Shown: positions 1-8,992, numbered from the stretch's first letter. The stretch: 64,000 nucleotides of DNA from Rheinheimera sp. (GCF_030690345.1 NZ_JAUYGV010000006.1:558001-622000), one strand, 5' to 3'. A program made the numbers and translations. The notes: a model not told the origin generated them from the sequence alone.

Positions 1-566
1 TCGATAAAGCCCGTCAGGCGTTGCCGGTGCTGCTCTACCAGTTTTTTGTCACGCTGTAATTGTGCCGCTTGCCTGGCTAAGGTGCTGCGGGCAATTTCTG
101 TTTCCGCCAACGCTGCTAAATCCTGCAACAGTGTAAGCTGCAGCGCATTTAATTCGCGGGGGATGTCATCAATAATGCACAAGGTACCCAGCGGCAAACC
201 ATCGACAGAGTGCAGCGGTACTCCGGCATACAAGCGGATAGCAGGGGCACCGGTAACTAACGGATTATCGGCAAAGCGTTGGTCGGCGCTGGCGTCCGGT
301 ATATACAGCAACTGATCATTAAATACCGCATGCGCACAAAACGACACATCGCGCGGCGTTTCTGTTGCGGTAATACCGAGGCGTGATTTAAACCATTGCC
401 GCTTCTCATCGACCAGTGACAACAGCGAGATTTTGCAGCCAAATAACGCCTGCGCCAGCCGGGTGAAGCGGTCGAAATCTGTATCAATATCGTTGTCCAA
501 CAAACCGGAATCGATAAGTGATTGTAATCGTTCTATTTCGTTATCAGGAATAGCAGGGGTTTGCAT
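1..566 (-). CDS. GAF-domain sensory protein (N-terminal part, truncated by window edge)
   Basis: The reverse strand from the ATG at 566 is open to base 1, so about 188 residues are visible and the C-terminus lies outside the window. Residues about 25-165 form a GAF domain of the type found at the N-terminus of many diguanylate cyclases and histidine kinases. Recognisable stretches are SLVDEKRQWFKSRLG, SFCAHAV, DNPLVTGAP and PLGTLCIID. The last visible part is coiled-coil-like and glutamine-rich, as expected before an output domain. The output domain (GGDEF, HisKA or other) cannot be seen, so the role beyond small-ligand or redox sensing is unknown. The ORF track omits this gene because it has no stop inside the window. 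The ribosome-binding site is weak. Confidence 0.85.
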   Translation of the reverse strand, partial: MQTPAIPDNEIERLQSLIDSGLLDNDIDTDFDRFTRLAQALFGCKISLLSLVDEKRQWFKSRLGITATETPRDVSFCAHAVFNDQLLYIPDASADQRFADNPLVTGAPAIRLYAGVPLHSVDGLPLGTLCIIDDIPRELNALQLTLLQDLAALAETEIARSTLARQAAQLQRDKKLVEQHRQRLTGFI

Positions 567-660
567 AGAAAGTGCTCATCAAAACAGTAACGACAAGGCT
601 TAAAGTGTAAGCCAAAGCGTTACTCACCGCTAACGCTGTTTTGCCAAATTTGGCTGCCGG

Positions 661-692
661 TCACCTTGTACCGTGTTAGCGGCACAAGGTGA
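661..692. repeat. Inverted repeat between two minus-strand genes
   Basis: TCACCTTGT and its exact complement ACAAGGTGA are separated by 14 bases, just downstream of the 626-aa membrane-protein gene. There is no T-run on either side, so it is not a clear intrinsic terminator. It could be an RNA stem at the 3' end of the transcript. Confidence 0.35.
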
Positions 693-707
693 TTAACGGT
701 TGCCGGT

Positions 708-2588
708 TTAATCTTTCGGCTGTTCCGGCGGTAGGCTGGTGCTGGCTTCAGCGTCTTGCTGAGGGCTGGCGAGAGTGGCCTGATCATTGTTGACCGGCAT
801 GGCGCGCGACTGCTGGTTAATCTGGTAAATTTGCTCGGTGTTGGATAAATCCTGCTGGTTTTTAATATTGGCAATGGTTTCACGCTGAGATAAAAAGCTT
901 TGAATATCGTCCAATATTGCCTGCATTTCTTGTGGGTTATCCTGCATTTCCAGAATATGCCGCGGGTGCTCAACGTTTTTCGCGCCGCTGTCGGCAAAGG
1001 TGCTGCTCATAATGCGCGAGCTGATGATCCACGGCGTAAGTGAGGAGCGCATCACATAGTTCTCTGACGAGGTGGAATCGTAAATACCTTTACCGGTAGT
1101 CAGTTTACTTTGGGTGTAAGTGCCTTCGCATTTTAAGTACACCAGTAACGAATCAAAATTCAGCTCGGCCCAGAAGGTGTGGCTGTAGTTTTCCAGCAGG
1201 CGGCCAAAGCTGTGGCAAATTAACCAGCTGAAAATCAGGCTTAACATAAACTGGCTTTCATTAAACAGGTTAACCACAAAGCTTTGGGTTAGCGCGTCAG
1301 TGGGCCGCGCCAGTGCAGTGTATTCACGCACCAACGCCAGTACTGTTTGGGCTTCGAACAGTAAATAAAACAGAATAAAGGGACCGATTAACAGCAGGAT
1401 CTGGCCGGCAACGGTGGCCCACAAGCGCAGCTGTTTAAACAGCGCTGTGTGTTCCAGCGGCGCATAGGCCGGCTGGGTTTCAATCATCACTTCACCGCTG
1501 AAATCGCCTTTGCTTTCCGATTGCTCGTTCAGGTTAGGCGTTAATTCGCGGTATACCCGGTTGGGGATTTCCTTGTAACGGCGGTTGGCCATTACAATAT
1601 TGTCGATATTAACAAACAGCTCGCGCGGGTGAATATTTTCCTGCCAGTTGGCGCGGTACTCCGATACTTTGGTTTGTGCCTGTACCTTAGCGGTGCGCTG
1701 CTTTAACAACAAAAAGATAAAGCTGCCGCTGACCGCCGCAAACAGCAGCACCAGCAGTAATTGCGGCACCACGGCAAAGCTGTGTAACTCTGAGTTTTGC
1801 AGTTCGCTGACAAAATTTTGTATATCGCGCTGTTGCAGTAAGTAATTAATGGCTAACCCCAGCAGCACCGGCGCCAGAATGGCAAAGGCCATAATTTTTG
1901 CCAGTTTCAGGTTGCCCTGGGTTTCAATGCTTTTTTCTGCCTGACGAAACACCGTACTGGCGCCGCGCCAGCTTAGTATTAAATACACCACCAGCACAAA
2001 AGAGAAAAACGGCAGCAGAATATCACCGGTGTCACCGGCCAGCCCGGTTAAACAAACAAAAGCGGTTAGCGCATAAGCTACCAGCGCAACCACCGTGGCA
2101 ATTAAGGCGCCGGCAAAACGTTGCGCCAGGTTGCGCAGCGGGTACGGCAGGAAGATCAGCTTGGGTACTAAGGTATGCACTAAGCGGGAAATAAAACCGT
2201 CCGGTTCAACAAAGGTTTTATTTTTGCGGCCCATCAGCATTTCTTCCAGATCAATGCTTTTATAGTGCGGCTGTTCCAGTTTGGCGGTTTCGCGCTCAGA
2301 CTTGCTATAATTCGGCGCCAGTGAGGTAGGCACACTGCGGCCGACAAAGAAGCGCAGCATTTGAAAAATACCGCTGCCCAGCGCCCGTAAACCACCGGCC
2401 AGCAACACAAAACCCACCGCGGCGTAAATCCAGGCCAGGGGTTTATCCTGCTGTACCAGGCTAACCACCTGTAGCAGCGGGTAAATACCCAGCAAGCTTA
2501 CAATTAAGCCACGTATAGCCCGCAGCAAGCCTTCGGCTTTAAACGGGTTACGGATCCCTAACGACTCACTACCATAATCATACGCCAT
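708..2588 (-). CDS. Uncharacterised polytopic membrane protein, 626 aa
   Basis: I do not recognise a named family. About eight hydrophobic segments are visible: two near residues 23-75, four between about 155 and 300, and two near 395-465. They are separated by charged cytosolic-looking loops. The C-terminal ~130 residues are hydrophilic and end in a Gln/Pro/Ser-rich tail (SLPPEQPKD). A loop around residues 310-375 has many charged residues. The start is well supported: AAGGAAGTCACC precedes the ATG. The gene lies on the same strand as the MetX-like hydrolase upstream (181 bp) and the GAF gene downstream (141 bp), so co-transcription is possible but not shown. No catalytic motif was found. 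Confidence 0.8.
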   Translation of the reverse strand: MAYDYGSESLGIRNPFKAEGLLRAIRGLIVSLLGIYPLLQVVSLVQQDKPLAWIYAAVGFVLLAGGLRALGSGIFQMLRFFVGRSVPTSLAPNYSKSERETAKLEQPHYKSIDLEEMLMGRKNKTFVEPDGFISRLVHTLVPKLIFLPYPLRNLAQRFAGALIATVVALVAYALTAFVCLTGLAGDTGDILLPFFSFVLVVYLILSWRGASTVFRQAEKSIETQGNLKLAKIMAFAILAPVLLGLAINYLLQQRDIQNFVSELQNSELHSFAVVPQLLLVLLFAAVSGSFIFLLLKQRTAKVQAQTKVSEYRANWQENIHPRELFVNIDNIVMANRRYKEIPNRVYRELTPNLNEQSESKGDFSGEVMIETQPAYAPLEHTALFKQLRLWATVAGQILLLIGPFILFYLLFEAQTVLALVREYTALARPTDALTQSFVVNLFNESQFMLSLIFSWLICHSFGRLLENYSHTFWAELNFDSLLVYLKCEGTYTQSKLTTGKGIYDSTSSENYVMRSSLTPWIISSRIMSSTFADSGAKNVEHPRHILEMQDNPQEMQAILDDIQSFLSQRETIANIKNQQDLSNTEQIYQINQQSRAMPVNNDQATLASPQQDAEASTSLPPEQPKD

Positions 2589-2769
2589 GGTGACTTCCTT
2601 TTATAAATCAGATTATTAAAAACGCAGCTATCTTGCCTGACTATAGCCGTTTTGCAATGCTCAGCCGGATAGTTTTAGCGGAAAATATGGCGGTTGGCGA
2701 ATAAATTATCCGGCGGGGAAAAAGGGCGCCCAATAGCTGCAGCGCCCACCAGGAAAATGCCGGCGTAAG

Positions 2770-3927
2770 CTAGTTAAGAAAGGCTTCGATTTGTTGCGCA
2801 ACAGCGCTTATGCCTACCACGCCGTCGAGGTGGCCCCAACTGCCCGGAATTTCGGCATACTGCGGCGCATTGCCGGCGGCTGTCATCACGGTTGCGCTGT
2901 GTTGGCTTAAGGCCGGTGGCAGCAGTAAATCGCCGCTGGCCGGTAAAAACAGTGTTTTGGCCTTTACCCGGCTAAGGGCTTGTTGCCAGTTGTCGCCCAT
3001 GCCGGCGCGCCACAACTGTGAGGCCCGCACCAGATACAAAATATGGTTGGCATCCTGGTAGGTGGCGCGCGTTTGGGCATGTTGCAGCAGTTGCTGCCAC
3101 GCCTGTGGCAGCGCGGTTATGCTGTGATGCAAGCTGTTATCTGTGCTCATGGCGCTGTAACGCGGATTAAAACCATCCGGATGCAACGCATCCTGGGTAA
3201 TATAGGCCAGCGCTGTGCTTAATCCCTGCAGCGGTTGGCCTTTGTTGTAGTAGTTGCCGTTATGCCAGGCGGGGTCTTGCAAAATAGGGTAGGCCCAACG
3301 CTGCAGTTTCACTGCGCTGTAAGTGTCGATATAAGCACTGCCGATCACCGGGATTAAGCGCTGTACGGCATCGGGATAGCGCACCGCCCACTCAATGGCC
3401 TGAAACGAGCCCATTGACGGACCAATTACCGCATACAGTTTGCTGATGCCGAGGCTGTCGAGCAGGGCTTTTTGCAGTTCAACAAAGTCGCCGATAGTCA
3501 CCACCGGAAAGCTTAAACCGTAGGGTTTGCCGGTAGCCGGGTTAACGGTAGCCGGGCCGGTGGTGATAACATTTTTATCAAACGCATTGGCATTAACCAG
3601 GGTGTCGCTGCTGAGCACATAAAACTTGTTGGTGTCGATGGCTTTGCCCGGGCCAATAATGGCATCCCAATAGCCGGGCGCAGTGTCATCTGTATGGTAT
3701 TTGCCGGCAGCGTGGCTGGAGCCGGAAAAATAATGTGTGATTAAAATGACATTGGATTTATCGGCGTTAAGGGTGCCGTAGGCTTCCCAGCCAACCGCTA
3801 CCTGAGCAATAGTTTGGCCGTTCTCAGTACTGAAATTATCCAGCGTAAAGCGTTGTTTTTGCACTAACATCGCCTGGGCGGCGCCGGATACGATAACGCA
3901 GCAAAGCAGGATCAGCTTGATAAACAT
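2770..3927 (-). CDS. Secreted alpha/beta hydrolase of the homoserine O-acetyltransferase (MetX)-like fold
   Basis: The start is placed at 3927, not 3951 as in the ORF track, because GGAGGTAACACC directly precedes that ATG. It gives a 385-residue protein beginning with a clear signal peptide (MFIKLILLCCVIVSGAAQA). The nucleophile elbow is GPSMGSFQAIEW (Ser about 171), the acid is likely in PASGDLLLPP, and the histidine is in WGHLDG near the C-terminus. The overall pattern is that of the MetX/alpha-beta hydrolase 1 family. True MetX enzymes are cytosolic and carry GGSMGG at the elbow, so an exported version probably acts as a periplasmic esterase or acyltransferase on an unknown substrate. It starts 15 bp after the GntP permease stop and is very likely co-transcribed with it. 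Confidence 0.85.
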   Translation of the reverse strand: MFIKLILLCCVIVSGAAQAMLVQKQRFTLDNFSTENGQTIAQVAVGWEAYGTLNADKSNVILITHYFSGSSHAAGKYHTDDTAPGYWDAIIGPGKAIDTNKFYVLSSDTLVNANAFDKNVITTGPATVNPATGKPYGLSFPVVTIGDFVELQKALLDSLGISKLYAVIGPSMGSFQAIEWAVRYPDAVQRLIPVIGSAYIDTYSAVKLQRWAYPILQDPAWHNGNYYNKGQPLQGLSTALAYITQDALHPDGFNPRYSAMSTDNSLHHSITALPQAWQQLLQHAQTRATYQDANHILYLVRASQLWRAGMGDNWQQALSRVKAKTLFLPASGDLLLPPALSQHSATVMTAAGNAPQYAEIPGSWGHLDGVVGISAVAQQIEAFLN

Positions 3928-3941
3928 GGTGTTACCTCCGG

Positions 3942-5243
3942 TTAAAACCACTGGAACAGCGCTATCGCCAATATAGTGCCGAGCACCGGCATTAACACGC
4001 TAACCACCGCTACCGGCCAATAGGCGTTCTGGTGCGTTTCACCACAAATAGCACGAATGGTGGTAACCACATAGCCATTATGCGGCAGAGAATCCAGTGC
4101 GCCGGAGGAAATGGCTACCACGCGGTGCAGCTGCTCCGGGTCGACGCCGCGGTCCAGATAATGCGGCGCAATTTCCGGTAAGGCAATAACCTGGCCGCCT
4201 GAAGCCGAGCCGGTTAAACCGGCAATGGCGCTTACTGCCACTGCGGCGCCCACCAGCTCCGGCCCGGGCAGATGGGTCATATAGTCGACCACGCTGGCAA
4301 AAGCGGGGGTCAGCTTGGCTACCGCACCAAAGCCGACCACAGCGGCAGTATTACCAATGGCTAACAGCGCGCCCAGCACGCCTTCATTGGTGGCCGCTGC
4401 AGGGTTATGCAAGAAACGGAAGTTGAGTAAATACAAGCTGATAACACCACCGGACAGTGCAATAATCAGTGCTGCCTGCTGCAGGCTGTCATGCAGTAAG
4501 AACGAGGTAACCAATACCACTAACAACGGCAGCAGGCCGGTAAGCCAGTGCGGCAAGGGTTTGTCGGTTAACACCGGATCGCTGCTGCGGGCAGCAAACT
4601 GCTCACCTTTTTTAGTGGCTGATTTAATCATCCACATCAGGGCAAAATAGCCGCCCACGGCCATAAACAGCGCCACTATGATACTAACCTGCCAACCGGC
4701 GTAAGGCGTAGTGCCTAAATACGGAATAGGGATCCAGTTTTGTATTTCCGGTGAGCCTGCTGAGGTCATGGTAAAGGTCACTGAGCCCAGCGCCAGCGTA
4801 GCCGGAATAAAGCGCCGAGGCAGGTTGGCGCCTTTAAATAAGCTGACGGCCATTGGATAAGCCGAAAACGCCACCACGAATAAACTAACGCCGCCATAGG
4901 TAAGAACAGCACAGGCCAGCACGATAGCCAGCACGGCGCGGGTATGGCCTAAGCGTTTTACAATGGCCAATGCCACTGCATCGGCGGCACCGGTATGTTC
5001 CATCAGTTTGCCGAAGATAGAGCCGAGCAAAAACATTAGAAACCAGGCGGCGACAAAGCCGGCAAAACCAGACATATAGCCATGCACAAAATCAGCTTTA
5101 TCGGCCAGTTGCCAAAACGGAATGCCGTTAGTTACTGCCACCAGCAGCGCACACAGCGGTGCTGTGATAAACAGATTAAAACCGCGCATGGTCAGTACGA
5201 TTAACAGACCCAGCCCAAGCAGCAACCCGAGAAGACTCAACAT
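3942..5243 (-). CDS. GntP-family permease
   Basis: This is a 433-residue inner-membrane transporter with about 12-14 hydrophobic helices. It matches the GntP family (gluconate and other hydroxy-acid:H+ symporters, including 3-hydroxybutyrate permeases). The conserved C-terminal half is clear: GLTGSASGGQVIALPEIAP followed by SSGALDSLPHNGYVV. AAGGATAACAAG precedes the ATG, supporting the start. It is the first gene of a pair with the secreted MetX-like hydrolase. A reasonable reading is that the hydrolase releases an organic acid in the periplasm which this permease takes up. The substrate cannot be read from sequence; gluconate, 3-hydroxybutyrate or another hydroxy acid are all possible. Confidence 0.88.
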   Translation of the reverse strand: MLSLLGLLLGLGLLIVLTMRGFNLFITAPLCALLVAVTNGIPFWQLADKADFVHGYMSGFAGFVAAWFLMFLLGSIFGKLMEHTGAADAVALAIVKRLGHTRAVLAIVLACAVLTYGGVSLFVVAFSAYPMAVSLFKGANLPRRFIPATLALGSVTFTMTSAGSPEIQNWIPIPYLGTTPYAGWQVSIIVALFMAVGGYFALMWMIKSATKKGEQFAARSSDPVLTDKPLPHWLTGLLPLLVVLVTSFLLHDSLQQAALIIALSGGVISLYLLNFRFLHNPAAATNEGVLGALLAIGNTAAVVGFGAVAKLTPAFASVVDYMTHLPGPELVGAAVAVSAIAGLTGSASGGQVIALPEIAPHYLDRGVDPEQLHRVVAISSGALDSLPHNGYVVTTIRAICGETHQNAYWPVAVVSVLMPVLGTILAIALFQWF

Positions 5244-5400
5244 CTTGTTATCCTTATTCTCATTTTCGTTTAGTCTGATACAGGACAGCGGGCATCACCA
5301 TAGTACTAAGGTACAGGTTAAAAATTCTGCGTTTGCGCCTACAGTAAAGCCATACCAATAAAGACAAGATGATGTGACATCAAACAGCAGGAGAGCCAAG

Positions 5401-7716
5401 ATGGCCCATAACTATAATAGTGATACACAGCACAAGTTTAGCCGTAGCCTACTTAAACCCAGCCTTATCGCATTGGCCATCAGCAGCTGTTTTGCCGGTT
5501 CTGCGCTGGCGCAGGAACAAGCCAAAGACGCCGAAGCCGACGTAAAACTGGAACGGATTGAAGTAACCGCCCGCCGTACCATTGAAAACCTGCAGGAAGT
5601 ACCGGTAGCCGTAACCTCAATTGGTGCTGCCGATCTTGCCGAGCGTGGTATTTCAACCGTAGTGGAAATTCAGCAGTTTTCGCCCAATACCACCTTGCAG
5701 CAAAGCCGTGGCACTAACTCAACGCTGACCGCCTTTATCCGTGGTGTGGGTCAGGAAGATCCGTTATGGGGTTATGAGCCGGGTGTGGGTATTTATATTG
5801 ATGATGTATATGTAGCGCGGCCACAAGGCGCAGTACTGGACATCCTGAATGTCGAGCGGATAGAAGTACTGCGTGGTCCGCAAGGCACGCTGTATGGTAA
5901 AAATACTATAGGTGGCGCGGTTAAATACGTTACCAAAGAAATGAGCGGTGACACTGAGTTTGCGGTAAACCTGACAGCGGGCTCCTATAAACAGGGGGAT
6001 ATTAAAGCCACCGGTCAGATCCCGTTGATCGATAACCAGCTGTATCTGGGGTTTGGTTATGCCAACCTGCAACGCGATGGCTACGGTAAATTTCTGACAT
6101 CAGCCCTGAGCGGTCAGGATGGTGAAAACTACAACAAAGATATGCAGGCTTTTCGTCTGACGTTGGAATACCGCCCCTCCGACGATTTATTTTTCCGGCT
6201 GAACTACGATAAAACAGATGATAAATCTAACGCCAAAGGCGGCTATCGTTTATTACCCAGCTTATTAACTGATGCGCCGGTGCCGGACAGTGTGTTTGAT
6301 TCCTACACCAGTTTACCGACGTGGAATAAAGTAGAAACCGAAGGTTTAAGCCTGACGGCTAACTGGGACATTAACGATAACTGGACGTTTAAATCTATTA
6401 CCTCTCAGCGCGAAAGTTACTCGCCAACCAATATCGATTTTGATAATACTTCGTTGCAAATCTTTGATGTACCGGCTATTTACGATGACGAGCAGTTTAC
6501 CCAGGAATTCCAGCTAAATTACCAAACCGACGGCTTTAAAATGGTATCGGGCGCCTACTACTACACAGCAGATTCGTGCGGTGTGTTTGATGCCATATTG
6601 GGTGTACTGGGTCAGTCACTTGGCGCTCCGGGTTTAACCCGTGAAGTTGGCGGCTGCAGTAACGGCGACAGTACGGCGCTGTATGCCCAGGGTAGCTACG
6701 ATATTGACGACAAATGGTCAGTTACTGCAGGTTTACGTTACACCAAAGATGAAAAAGATGCGGTGGTGCGCAACGGCTTAATTTTTGACATTGTGTATCC
6801 GGAGTCCGGCTGGGTGCCGGGCTATGTGCGGCCGGATGGCTTAACCACACCGGTGGTGCTGGATGACAGCGAAAGTTGGTCTAAAGTGACGCCAAAGCTT
6901 GGTGTTGAATATCAGCACTCAAGTGATTTAATGGTATTTGCCAGCTATAGCCAGGGCTTTAAGTCCGGTACTTTTAACCCACGTGCGACAACTCCTGAAG
7001 AGGCTGCAGATCCGGAGAATGTTGATTCATTTGAAGTGGGTATCAAGAGCGATTGGAACGACCGTTTACGTGTTAATGCCACCTTGTTTATGTTGGATCA
7101 TAAAGACAGGCAGTATATTTCGATTATTCCGGATGAAAACGATGCCACTGCGTTAAACCAACGACTGGGCAACGTTGGCCGCTCGGACGCTACCGGCCTT
7201 GAACTCGAGGTAACCTGGAAAGCCAGCCGCGAACTGGAGATTTACGGTAACTTAGGTCTGATTGACGCTTCCTTTAAAGAGGTTGAAAGTCGTGATGCTG
7301 TAGGCAATGTTATTGATATTTCAGATGGTTTTACAATCACGAACACACCAGAAACCACTGCCAATATTGGCTTTAGCTACAATATGGTTTTTGACAGCGG
7401 CGATGTGATATTAAATGGTAACTACAATTATCGCAGTAGTTACGATTTGACAGAGCAAAGCAATCTGTTGACGCAGGACGGCTATGGTCTGCTGAACCTC
7501 GGTGTAACTTGGCTAAGTAATGACGGCCATTGGAGTATCGCGTTGCACGGTAAAAACCTGACCGATGAAGAGTACCTGGTGGGTAACTATGCCTTTATCG
7601 CGCCGGACCCGGCTAACCCCGGTCAGTTTATTCCGGGCCTGGGCGGCGACAATACTCTGATAGGCTATTATGGTGCGCCACGTACCGTAAGCCTGAGTGT
7701 TGGTTACCGTTTCTGA
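5401..7716 (+). CDS. TonB-dependent outer-membrane receptor
   Basis: The start is placed at 5401 (MAHNYN...) because AGGAGAG lies just upstream of that ATG. The track start at 5374 has no comparable site. The product of about 771 residues has a signal peptide ending near ALAQ, a TonB-box-like stretch (LERIEVTARR) and a plug domain with VERIEVLRGPQGTLYGKNTIGG. A 22-strand-type barrel follows and ends in the terminal aromatic SVGYRF. This is the iron-complex-receptor subfamily layout, but such proteins also import other ligands in Alteromonadales and Sphingomonadales. It is divergent from the GntP permease/hydrolase pair and 67 bp upstream of a LuxR-type regulator. The substrate is unknown. Confidence 0.92.
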   Translation: MAHNYNSDTQHKFSRSLLKPSLIALAISSCFAGSALAQEQAKDAEADVKLERIEVTARRTIENLQEVPVAVTSIGAADLAERGISTVVEIQQFSPNTTLQQSRGTNSTLTAFIRGVGQEDPLWGYEPGVGIYIDDVYVARPQGAVLDILNVERIEVLRGPQGTLYGKNTIGGAVKYVTKEMSGDTEFAVNLTAGSYKQGDIKATGQIPLIDNQLYLGFGYANLQRDGYGKFLTSALSGQDGENYNKDMQAFRLTLEYRPSDDLFFRLNYDKTDDKSNAKGGYRLLPSLLTDAPVPDSVFDSYTSLPTWNKVETEGLSLTANWDINDNWTFKSITSQRESYSPTNIDFDNTSLQIFDVPAIYDDEQFTQEFQLNYQTDGFKMVSGAYYYTADSCGVFDAILGVLGQSLGAPGLTREVGGCSNGDSTALYAQGSYDIDDKWSVTAGLRYTKDEKDAVVRNGLIFDIVYPESGWVPGYVRPDGLTTPVVLDDSESWSKVTPKLGVEYQHSSDLMVFASYSQGFKSGTFNPRATTPEEAADPENVDSFEVGIKSDWNDRLRVNATLFMLDHKDRQYISIIPDENDATALNQRLGNVGRSDATGLELEVTWKASRELEIYGNLGLIDASFKEVESRDAVGNVIDISDGFTITNTPETTANIGFSYNMVFDSGDVILNGNYNYRSSYDLTEQSNLLTQDGYGLLNLGVTWLSNDGHWSIALHGKNLTDEEYLVGNYAFIAPDPANPGQFIPGLGGDNTLIGYYGAPRTVSLSVGYRF

Positions 7717-7731
7717 TTAATAAAACACTTG

Positions 7732-7749
7732 CCGGGGCGCAAGCCCCGG
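7732..7749 (+). terminator. GC-rich hairpin after TonB receptor, no U-tract
   Basis: CCGGGGC and GCCCCGG form a perfect 7-bp stem with a GCAA loop, 16 bases after the receptor stop codon. No T-run follows, so termination is uncertain. It may instead stabilise the 3' end. Confidence 0.4.
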
Positions 7750-7783
7750 TACATTATGGGCCAAAAGGCTCAGAACCGGATTT

Positions 7784-8425
7784 ATGATTGCTTTAATTGC
7801 TGACGACCACCCGCTGTTTCGCGTAGCATTGTCTCAGGCCTGTGCCAATATTCTTGGCAGTGATGCCTTATTGCTGCAAGCGCAGAGTATGCAACAATTG
7901 TGGCCTTTGCTGCGCCAACACCCTGATACCAACTTTATTTTCCTCGATTTACGCATGCCCGGCAGTGATGGCTTTACCGGCCTCAGTGCCCTGCGCACCG
8001 AGTATCCCGACGTGCCGGTAATTATGGTGTCGGCTGAAGAAGACCCGGTCATTATCAAACAAGCGCTGACATTGGGCGCGGCGGCTTATATACCGAAATC
8101 GGCCCCGTTGGAGCTGTTATCGGAGGCGATCGCGGCGGTATTAAACGGTGACAGCTGGTTACCGCCGGCGCTGGAAGCTGATGTGCGTAACGCTAAGGCG
8201 TTGATTGACGACGATTTTGCCGGCCGGTTGGAGCAACTGACACCGCAGCAGTTTCGCGTATTAAAAATGATTGCCGATGGCCTGTTAAATAAGCAAATTG
8301 CTTACGAGATGAAAGTGCAGGAAACCACCATCAAGCAGCATGTGTCGGCGATCTTGCGCAAACTCAATGTGAATAACCGTACCTTAGCCGGTATTTTGTT
8401 TGAAAAACTCCGGCTGCCACAGTAG
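7784..8425 (+). CDS. LuxR/NarL-type response regulator (CrbR/ErdR-like)
   Basis: This 213-residue protein has an N-terminal receiver domain: acidic pocket ADDHP, phospho-acceptor Asp about 55 in FIFLDLRMPGSDG, and a conserved Lys in YIPKSAP. A C-terminal LuxR helix-turn-helix follows (LTPQQFRVLKMIADG through TIKQHVSAILRKLNVNNR). The lengthy AILNG...LPP linker and IAYEMKVQETTIKQHVSAILRKL resemble the AgmR/ErdR/CrbR group, which in other gammaproteobacteria is paired with SSF-type histidine kinases and controls acetate or alcohol metabolism genes. Such a kinase is encoded at 12594-16049, so the two may be partners. That pairing is inference from family and proximity only. No cognate kinase gene is directly adjacent. 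Confidence 0.85.
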   Translation: MIALIADDHPLFRVALSQACANILGSDALLLQAQSMQQLWPLLRQHPDTNFIFLDLRMPGSDGFTGLSALRTEYPDVPVIMVSAEEDPVIIKQALTLGAAAYIPKSAPLELLSEAIAAVLNGDSWLPPALEADVRNAKALIDDDFAGRLEQLTPQQFRVLKMIADGLLNKQIAYEMKVQETTIKQHVSAILRKLNVNNRTLAGILFEKLRLPQ

Positions 8426-8524
8426 CGTTGTTGCCTGATGACGCAGGGTATGCAGCCTTAAACGTCAGGCCATTTTACATTCATCTCCCGCTTTGCCTGG
8501 TTTTTCTAATTTAACTTCAATTAA

Positions 8525-8535
8525 AACAGCATGTT
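8525..8535. promoter_or_regulatory. Palindrome AACA-GCA-TGTT upstream of the cohesin/dockerin operon
   Basis: The 11-bp inverted repeat AACAGCATGTT lies 7 bases before the -24/-12-like element. A matching palindrome of the form RACA-GCA-TGTY (GACAGCATGTC) lies upstream of the other PEP-CTERM gene at 42636. Because the outer base pair differs in both arms together, the symmetry is kept. A shared activator site is an inference. Confidence 0.35.
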
Positions 8536-8542
8536 CTAATGT

Positions 8543-8558
8543 TGGCTTGTACTATGCA
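8543..8558 (+). promoter_or_regulatory. Putative sigma-54 (-24/-12) promoter of the cohesin/dockerin operon
   Basis: TGGCTTGTACTATGCA has the invariant GG and GC separated by exactly 10 bases and matches 9 of the 12 informative positions of TGGCACGNNNNTTGCW. The predicted start would be near 8569, about 67 bases before the first ATG. A near-identical element precedes the other PEP-CTERM gene. An alternative sigma-70 reading exists in the same stretch (TTGTAC, 17 bases, TGTTAT), so this is a hypothesis. Confidence 0.45.
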
Positions 8559-8635
8559 CTGCGCATGGTTGTTATATTCCCTGCATATTTAGGTGTGATG
8601 TGGGTTTCTGCTTGATAGCAAAGGAGAAGCTGGCA

Positions 8636-8989
8636 ATGAACAACCCTTATTTAATCCGGCGCGCTGGCGCCGCCATACTCAGTCTTATGTTGTTATTCAG
8701 TACCTTAGCAATTGCTGCGCCCAAAGCTGTGTTGTCCGGGCCATCGCAAGCTGTTGCCGGTGATATGGTAACGCTTAGCGGTAAGCACTTTACTGCCGGA
8801 GCCACCTTCACGGTGAAAACGCTGGTGGGTAAGCGCAGCAGCCAGGAGGTGGTTACTGCCGGCAGTGATGGAAGTTTGTCGTATCAACTGGTTACCGGCA
8901 ACGCCGGAACATACCAGCTACAGGTACGTGACAGCCGTAACAGGCTGGTCGCGACGTCAGTAGTGATGGTGCACCCGGCAGGAGGTTAG
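8636..8989 (+). CDS. Small secreted beta-rich protein, 117 aa
   Basis: The start is placed at 8636 (MNNPYLIRR) because AAGGAG lies 10 bases upstream. The track start at 8600 has no site. A signal peptide (to about ...LAIAAP) is followed by one roughly 85-residue domain of alternating hydrophobic residues (VLSGPSQAVAGDMVTLSG...). It looks like an Ig/IPT-like beta-sandwich such as those that mediate adhesion or act as accessory modules, but I cannot name a family with confidence. It is the first gene of a tight run: the next gene begins 3 bp after its stop and takes its ribosome-binding site from the end of this gene. Likely role: small periplasmic or secreted partner of the propeller proteins that follow. 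Confidence 0.75.
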   Translation: MNNPYLIRRAGAAILSLMLLFSTLAIAAPKAVLSGPSQAVAGDMVTLSGKHFTAGATFTVKTLVGKRSSQEVVTAGSDGSLSYQLVTGNAGTYQLQVRDSRNRLVATSVVMVHPAGG

Positions 8990-8992
8990 GCT

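Noticed and set aside
46-315. Plus-strand ORF of 89 aa at the window start
   Set aside because: It is the antisense shadow of the GAF-domain gene, whose minus-strand translation gives clear GAF motifs.
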